From an uncultured Acetatifactor sp. (GTDB lineage Bacteria > Bacillota > Clostridia > Lachnospirales > Lachnospiraceae), in contig CAJUGH010000001.1 in assembly GCA_910586215.1 (NCBI GenBank), positions 124,001 through 188,000 on the forward strand: a stretch of 64,000 bases of DNA, given 5' to 3'. The position numbers were made by a program, and so were the translations under genes. This document shows, one piece after another, positions 59,071-64,000 of this stretch; position 1 is the first letter of the stretch; each line of letters opens with the position of its first letter. The notes below the pieces were generated by a model, which was given only the letters and a program-made list of their open reading frames with translations, searched no databases and had not been told where the DNA came from.

Positions 59071-60634
59071 CTATCTGGCATGGCTGCTCTATACCCTGGC
59101 CATGGGAGGCATCCTGGTGGGACTGTCCAGGGTGCTGTGGGGGCAGGAACAGCCTCTCTTGTATGTAGGTCTGACGGCAGGGTATATCCTGGCGACAGGC
59201 CTGCTTGTGTTTCTGGCAAACCGGTTTCTGGGCAGCATACGGCTTCCAGGGGATGGGGGGAGGCGGCTGCTGGTGCTGGAGGGACTGGCTGTAGCATCGC
59301 TTCTTCTGGCAGGCCTTGTGCTGCGGATATGGCAGTTGGATCCAGCCATGGTGGGGGGAAGGGGATATTTCCAGGCAGCCATGGTGGCGGAAGGCAGCCA
59401 GATTCCCCAGGTGGTACACGGGGCCAGCTACTTTTACCTGCATCTGCTGCATCTGGTGTTCCGGTTTCTGGGGAACAAGATGGTCCTGGGGGCATGGCTC
59501 CAGATCCTGCTGCAGCTTGTAGGCGCCATACTGTTTTATGCTGCGGTGCGGAGGCTTGCAGGGGCATTGCCTGGACTGGTAGTCCTGGCGTTTCTGATGT
59601 GTTCGGACCATTGGATCCAGGGAATCCTGGAACTGTCACCGGAGATGTTTTATCTGTGTCTGTTTTCCCTGGGACTGGTGTGGGTGACAGCATGGATGGG
59701 CAGAAGGATCCGGATGCCCCTGGTATTCCTGGCCGGGGCATGGACCGGCCTTGTGGGCTATCTGGATGTGTCCGGTTTCCTTCTGGGGATATTCGCCCTT
59801 TTCCTGCCCCTGGCAGAGGAGGGAGAGATATCTGGCCGGGGCAGGAAGCTGGCCGTGGGGGCAGTGTATCTGACGGGCATCATACTGGGGTTTACAGGTT
59901 TTCTGGGGGCAGATGCCTTATGCAGTGGAAAAGGGTTCTGGAGTGTCCTTACGGCCTGGGGCACCCTGTACCAGCCAAAAGGGTATGTGCTGCCTGTGGC
60001 TGGCGGAGGACCCGGAGTGCCGCCAGGGATCCTGGTCCTGGCCGGACTCATGGGACTTGGCATATGGAGTTTCTGGTGCGGTGGAAGGGAAGAGCGGATG
60101 AGCGTGTGGATCCTGGCAGCCATGGGAGGCGCGGCCGCCAGTTGCTTCGGACTGCTGGTACCCCGGATGCCGGGATATGGCCTGCTGTATCTGTTTGGCT
60201 GTGTGCTGGCCGGCGTGAGCCTGGGGGAATGCTTCCGCAGGCCGGGGACGGTAGTTTTGGCGGCACAGGGCGGGGAGGAACAGACAGGAAGAGGGCATGT
60301 GGCTGCCCAGGTGGAGCCGGGCGTGGATCATATGCCTGGGACAGGGCACCATGCCGTCACAGCGGGCAGAGATGAAGAGGGACTATCGGGAACAGCCGGG
60401 AAAGAAAAGGACACAGAAGGCAAGGATACAGAAGGTAAGGACGCAGAAGAAAACAGGTCCGGGGAAGAAAATGCAGCGCAGGAGAAGGCTCCCAGGGTTA
60501 AGCTGATTGAGAATCCCCTGCCTCTGCCGAAGAAGCATGAAAGGCGCGTGATGGATTATGCCAGGCAGGTGTCCTTAGAGGAAGAAGAATATGACTTGTC
60601 CGTAGAGGACAGTGATGATTTTGATATTTTATAG
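59045..60634 (+). CDS. Polytopic membrane protein, probable GT-C-like partner of the GT2
   Basis: 529 residues with about eleven membrane spans up to residue 405 and a long soluble, charged C-terminal tail (residues 410-529) that includes EGKDTEGKDAEE repeats and ends DYARQVSLEEEEYDLSV. The first loop after the third span (LRIWQLDPAMVGGRGYFQAAM) is placed where GT-C enzymes carry their catalytic acidic residue. Such proteins transfer sugar from a polyprenyl carrier to an external acceptor, so coupling with the GtrB-like gene is logical. I cannot assign a named family. The acidic tail is unusual and probably faces the cytoplasm. Confidence 0.6.
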   Translation: MVWKKNAVSYLAWLLYTLAMGGILVGLSRVLWGQEQPLLYVGLTAGYILATGLLVFLANRFLGSIRLPGDGGRRLLVLEGLAVASLLLAGLVLRIWQLDPAMVGGRGYFQAAMVAEGSQIPQVVHGASYFYLHLLHLVFRFLGNKMVLGAWLQILLQLVGAILFYAAVRRLAGALPGLVVLAFLMCSDHWIQGILELSPEMFYLCLFSLGLVWVTAWMGRRIRMPLVFLAGAWTGLVGYLDVSGFLLGIFALFLPLAEEGEISGRGRKLAVGAVYLTGIILGFTGFLGADALCSGKGFWSVLTAWGTLYQPKGYVLPVAGGGPGVPPGILVLAGLMGLGIWSFWCGGREERMSVWILAAMGGAAASCFGLLVPRMPGYGLLYLFGCVLAGVSLGECFRRPGTVVLAAQGGEEQTGRGHVAAQVEPGVDHMPGTGHHAVTAGRDEEGLSGTAGKEKDTEGKDTEGKDAEENRSGEENAAQEKAPRVKLIENPLPLPKKHERRVMDYARQVSLEEEEYDLSVEDSDDFDIL

Positions 60635-60651
60635 GGATTAGGGACAATGTG

Positions 60652-60678
60652 GGGCCTGGCAGGATGTATGCCAGGCCC
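60652..60678 (+). terminator. Terminator after the GT2/GT-C pair
   Basis: GGGCCTGGCA (60652-60661) and TGCCAGGCCC (60669-60678) form a perfect 10-bp stem with a 7-nt loop, followed by TTCTG. Confidence 0.65.
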
Positions 60679-60916
60679 TTCTGGGGGTACGGCAGTTTTA
60701 AGCTTGTCTAAGCAAAAGTGATATTCAGTCCATGCCCATTTTCAAAAATCGCACCTCGCATCATACCTCGCGGTATCATGAGTGATCAGTAACGAAAGAC
60801 TCCCCGGTCTGATATGAATGATTCCCACAAAAACGGGAAACCTATACAATAGCATGGTGGTTTTGGGAATATAAAGCAGATGCAGATAAAAGCCAGTAGC
60901 TGACAGGGAGGATCTG
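60679..60916. other. Gap between membrane protein gene and tepA-like gene
   Basis: About 240 bases without a gene. It has a short inverted pair ATACC (60764-60768)/GGTAT (60773-60777) and the word CCTCGC twice. A -10-like TATACAAT lies at 60843-60850 without a clear -35. Confidence 0.4.
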
Positions 60917-61747
60917 ATGGAACAGGACAAATGCATGGAACAGAATACGTACACGGAGCAGGAGAAACATATGGGATACCAGGGGAAGGAGGACCGGACC
61001 AGCATGGACAGAAAAGAAGCCGGAAGCCGGGCAGGCAGCCAGGAGGGCTGGAATGGCCAGTCCCAGGAACCGGACAAGGAGGAGAAACGCAAGCAGGAAG
61101 AGCATCAGGAGGAGCGGATCGAGAAAACCGGCCAGGTGACACTGGACACAAACGGCAAGATGGGGAATATCCACTTAATCTCCATCATTGGGGAAGTGGA
61201 GGGACATGACAACCTCTCCAATAATTCCAAGACCACAAAGTACGAGCATATCCTGCCCAGCCTGGCAGCCATTGAGGACAGTAAGGATATCCAGGGGGTC
61301 CTGGTGCTGCTCAACACCATGGGAGGAGATGTGGAGGCAGGGCTGGCCATTGCGGAGATGATTGCCTCCCTAAGCAAACCCACTGTGTCCCTGGTCCTGG
61401 GAGGCAGCCATTCCATCGGGGTTCCCATAGCTGTGAGCACGGATTATTCCTACATTGTGCCCACAGGAACCATGGTGATCCACCCTGTGCGGATGAGTGG
61501 CATGGTGATCGGGGTTCCCCAGACCTTTGAATACTTTAAGCTGATCCAGGACCGTATCACAGGCTTTGTATGCAGCCACTGCAAGGTCAGCAAACAGGTA
61601 CTGGAACAGCTTATGACAGAGACAGGGATCCTTACCAAGGATGTGGGTACCATCCTGGTGGGGGAGGATGCGGTAAAATATGGTATCATTGACGAGGTGG
61701 GCGGCATAGACAAGGCCATTGCCAGGCTCCATGAGATGATATCGTAA
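60917..61747 (+). CDS. tepA: ClpP-like protease, TepA family
   Basis: 276 residues. The first 75 or so are hydrophilic and charged (Met/Glu/Lys/Gln-rich) and absent from ClpP itself; the ClpP/crotonase-like core starts at NIHLISIIGEVEGHDNL. The active-site pieces are VLGGSHSIGVPIAV (Ser), VIHPVRMSGM (His) and KYGIIDEVGGI. These membrane-linked ClpP-like enzymes (YmfB/TepA) are encoded beside spoIIIE/ftsK in bacilli, and here the ftsK gene follows by about 90 bases. The start ATG 60917 follows GGGAGG. Its job is probably degradation of exported or signal-peptide remnants, and is not well settled. Confidence 0.85.
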   Translation: MEQDKCMEQNTYTEQEKHMGYQGKEDRTSMDRKEAGSRAGSQEGWNGQSQEPDKEEKRKQEEHQEERIEKTGQVTLDTNGKMGNIHLISIIGEVEGHDNLSNNSKTTKYEHILPSLAAIEDSKDIQGVLVLLNTMGGDVEAGLAIAEMIASLSKPTVSLVLGGSHSIGVPIAVSTDYSYIVPTGTMVIHPVRMSGMVIGVPQTFEYFKLIQDRITGFVCSHCKVSKQVLEQLMTETGILTKDVGTILVGEDAVKYGIIDEVGGIDKAIARLHEMIS

Positions 61748-61776
61748 CAGTTCAGCCAGCGCCATTCGAAAAACAG

Positions 61777-61805
61777 ATGACAAGCTGGAATAAAAATGAT
61801 ATACT
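61777..61805 (+). promoter_or_regulatory. Promoter of ftsK
   Basis: ATGACA (61777-61782), a 17-nt spacer and TATACT (61800-61805) lie 35 nt before the start codon. Confidence 0.6.
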
Positions 61806-61840
61806 TATACCTATGCTAAAAGTAGAAGGGGTATGATGAG

Positions 61841-64000
61841 ATGGCAGGTTCTACTGGAAGACGGTCTTCTTCTTCCAATCGGAAAGGTACAAAAGCAGGT
61901 AGCAGGAAAAAGCAGCAGGCAGTTTCCCAGGCACAACAGGATGGCGCCCTGTTCCATGAGATCGGGCTGATAGTCCTGTTTGTTGCCATGGTTCTTTTGT
62001 TCTGCTGCAATTTTGGCCTGATTGGGCCTGCAGGGGATGCGGTCAGCGGTTTCCTGTTCGGGCTGTTTGGATTTACGGCATATATTGTGCCCATATTGGT
62101 GTTTCTGGCAGCTGCTTTCTGGTTCGCAAATGAGGGAAATGGCAATGCCCTGCGGAAACTGGTTGCAGGGATTGTGTTGTTTTTCATGCTGGGAGTGGTG
62201 TGTGACCTGTTTGCCAAAGGGGCTGCCGGACTGGAAAAATATGATTTCGTGGCAATCTACGAGAACAGCCGCACTGGAAAATCGGGTGGCGGGATCCTGG
62301 CAGGCAGTTTAAGCTTCCTGTTACAGCATTACCTGGAGACCATTGGGGCTGTGCTGGTGGTATTGCTCTGCAGTGTGGTGAGCCTGATCCTTCTGACAGA
62401 GAAATCCCTGCTGGGCAGTGTGAAGAAAGGCAGCAGCCGTATGCGGGAACTGTCCAGGGAAGAGTCCATACGGCGCAGGGAGCAGAACCAGATACGCCGC
62501 AGGCAGCAGGAAGAAGTCCGGGCCAGGAAAGAAGAAGACAGGTTGCGCCGGGATGAGGAGAGAAGGCTTCGGGCTGAGGAGAAGGAGAACGAGAAGATCC
62601 TCCGCATGGAGAAGAAGGTGTCAGGGGTCATGCTGGACACAGCACTGGCCAGGCCAGAGGAAGGCAGGCACAGGGATGACATCCACGAGATCGTACTGGA
62701 AGGGCAGAAAGGAATGTCTCGAAAGACAGATGACGGTGGGATGGAAGAGATGGGAGCCGTTAAGGAGCCTGCCTTTGGCTTTGAGCGGATCCAGATCAGA
62801 AGTGTCCACCAGGTATCCATGGATCCGGGGATGGAAACCCAGGAAGAAGCTTCCGTGGAGGGAGAGATTGCCATGGAGGACGGAACATTGGCTGATGCAG
62901 GAACACTGGACGGCCAGGAGATGGCAGCGGGAGAAGGAATGTCCCTGGATGCTTATCTGCCAATGGAGGAAGATGAGGGAATATCTGTGGACCAGGGTAT
63001 CTTCCTGGACCAGGGAATGTATATGGACATGGGGATATCCCCAGGGATGGATGCCTGTGTGGAGGACGGGATCTATGGGAATGGAACTTATGGGGAAGAG
63101 GAACTGTCCGCAAGCGCAGGACAGGATCCGGCCTGGGAAGAGATTCCGGTGACGGATTCTGTTCCAGCACCAGATGACTTTGATTTTTCCCACCAGGCCA
63201 TCCGGATACATAAGGAAGGTACCCCGGAACCGGAAGGTGAACCCGGGCAGCTGCCAGACGTATCTTCCGGCAGCAGGATATCTGGGCAGGTGGGAAGCCC
63301 GGCGGAATATGTGGCTGATCCATCCCGGGAGCCAGGACCAGGAATGTCCCCGGATGTCATGAAGAAGCCAAGAGAATACCAGATTCCGCCCTTGTCCAGG
63401 CTGCAGAAGGGGGAACCTGTGACAGCCGACACTACCCGGGAACTGAAGGAGACAGCCATGCGTCTCCAGCAGACCCTGGCTACCTTTGGGGTGCGTGTGA
63501 CCATTACGGATATCAGCCAGGGACCCAGTGTCACCAGGTATGAGTTACAGCCCGAGCAGGGGGTAAAAGTGTCCAAGATCGTAGGCCTGACAGATGATAT
63601 CAAGCTGAACCTGGCTGCCACGGATATCCGGATCGAGGCCCCCATTCCAGGTAAGGCAGCCATCGGCATTGAAGTGCCCAACAAGGAGACCATGATGGTA
63701 GCCCTGCGTGACCTGTTGGAGAGTCCGGAATTCCAGGACTTCCCCTCCAACATTGCCTTTGCGGTGGGGAAGGATATCGCGGGTAAGGTAGTGGTGACGG
63801 ATATCGCCAAGATGCCCCACATGCTGATAGCCGGCGCCACAGGTTCCGGCAAATCGGTCTGTATCAATACGTTGATCATGAGTATCCTGTACAAGGCCAA
63901 ACCAGATGACGTGAAGCTGATCATGGTGGATCCCAAGGTGGTGGAACTGAGCATTTACAATGGGATTCCCCATCTGCTGGTGCCGGTGGTGACAGATCCC
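61841..64000 (+). CDS. ftsK: DNA translocase FtsK/SpoIIIE (3' truncated by window edge)
   Basis: The frame from ATG 61841 stays open to the window end, giving 720 residues of what is normally a protein of 750-950. A basic Ser-rich start (GRRSSSSNRKGTKAGS) is followed by four membrane spans (about residues 45-195). Next comes an Arg/Glu/Gln-rich helix (REEDRLRRDEERRLRAEE) and a long acidic Met/Gly-rich linker (about 300-510). The RecA-like motor begins near 520 with LSRLQKGEP and LAATDIRIEAPIPGK; Walker A GATGSGKS lies near residue 665. The remainder, with Walker B (VDPK seen) and the DNA-reading gamma domain, is outside the window. FtsK moves chromosome ends at septation, or into the forespore. 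The start follows GAAGGGG. Confidence 0.93.
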   Translation, partial: MAGSTGRRSSSSNRKGTKAGSRKKQQAVSQAQQDGALFHEIGLIVLFVAMVLLFCCNFGLIGPAGDAVSGFLFGLFGFTAYIVPILVFLAAAFWFANEGNGNALRKLVAGIVLFFMLGVVCDLFAKGAAGLEKYDFVAIYENSRTGKSGGGILAGSLSFLLQHYLETIGAVLVVLLCSVVSLILLTEKSLLGSVKKGSSRMRELSREESIRRREQNQIRRRQQEEVRARKEEDRLRRDEERRLRAEEKENEKILRMEKKVSGVMLDTALARPEEGRHRDDIHEIVLEGQKGMSRKTDDGGMEEMGAVKEPAFGFERIQIRSVHQVSMDPGMETQEEASVEGEIAMEDGTLADAGTLDGQEMAAGEGMSLDAYLPMEEDEGISVDQGIFLDQGMYMDMGISPGMDACVEDGIYGNGTYGEEELSASAGQDPAWEEIPVTDSVPAPDDFDFSHQAIRIHKEGTPEPEGEPGQLPDVSSGSRISGQVGSPAEYVADPSREPGPGMSPDVMKKPREYQIPPLSRLQKGEPVTADTTRELKETAMRLQQTLATFGVRVTITDISQGPSVTRYELQPEQGVKVSKIVGLTDDIKLNLAATDIRIEAPIPGKAAIGIEVPNKETMMVALRDLLESPEFQDFPSNIAFAVGKDIAGKVVVTDIAKMPHMLIAGATGSGKSVCINTLIMSILYKAKPDDVKLIMVDPKVVELSIYNGIPHLLVPVVTDP

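Noticed and set aside
60760..60800. Another copy of the dispersed hairpin repeat near ATCAGTAACG
   Set aside because: Only the last six or so bases agree with the family; the complementary half is missing.

Overview
The window looks like a chromosomal segment of a moderately GC-rich Firmicute, most likely a Lachnospiraceae (Clostridium cluster XIVa) gut anaerobe. The evidence is gene content: a class B sortase with a TPKTG-type substrate, BspA-type leucine-rich-repeat surface proteins, a small Cys/Gly-rich protein of the kind found in clostridia, Rex, an EF-G-like GTPase, a tepA-ftsK pair, strong GGAGG ribosome sites and TTGACA/TATAAT promoters. No rRNA, tRNA, CRISPR array, IS element or prophage was seen.

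Layout. 1-5.3 kb: the end of a YihY/BrkB membrane protein, a MutS-like remnant, an M18 aminopeptidase-queA operon, then a patch of decaying genes (a LytTR response regulator broken by a 5-bp duplication, and two ABC exporter genes with stops and deletions). 5.4-31.6 kb: a large exopolysaccharide region. Its first part is a Pel-like operon: a PelD-like protein fused to an SDR-type Rossmann domain, PelE-like, a polytopic membrane protein, a DUF2194-like protein, PelF and PelG. DUF2304, GT4, GT2 and DUF4832-like genes follow, then further GT2 enzymes, a pyruvyltransferase, an F420H2-dehydrogenase beta-like protein and an ABC exporter. The region closes with a coiled-coil protein, a PilZ protein and a VanZ-like protein. 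31.7-38.6 kb: housekeeping genes (tyrA, EF-G-like, pepF) and three small opposite-strand genes. 38.8-47.9 kb: a surface locus of sortase B, two LRR proteins and an intracellular-type subtilase. 48-52.3 kb: a citrate/homocitrate-synthase-like enzyme, a GntR regulator, isocitrate dehydrogenase and Rex. 52.5-64 kb: nnr, alr, a lone mazF, a CNNM/CBS protein, YebC, a GT2/membrane-protein pair, tepA and the start of ftsK.

The most interesting system is the Pel-like locus. Its first gene carries four membrane segments, a GAF-like domain and a degenerate GGDEF domain, which is the PelD plan. It keeps an RxxD I-site (RQTD) exactly five residues before a ruined GGDEF motif (KGNRL), which suggests c-di-GMP control of polymerisation. 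The added N-terminal SDR domain appears to lack the YxxxK catalytic pair, so it may sense or scaffold rather than act as an epimerase. A PilZ protein with RxxxR and DxSxxG motifs near the end of the region adds a second likely c-di-GMP receptor. Two DUF4832-like proteins and the DUF2194-like protein are candidates for the processing role that PelA has in Gram-negative bacteria.

Smaller signals include a dispersed family of 24-33 bp intergenic imperfect hairpins (five copies), a perfect 12-bp palindrome over the -10 box of the GntR operon, and a 22-bp perfect palindrome between alr and a mazF without a visible antitoxin.
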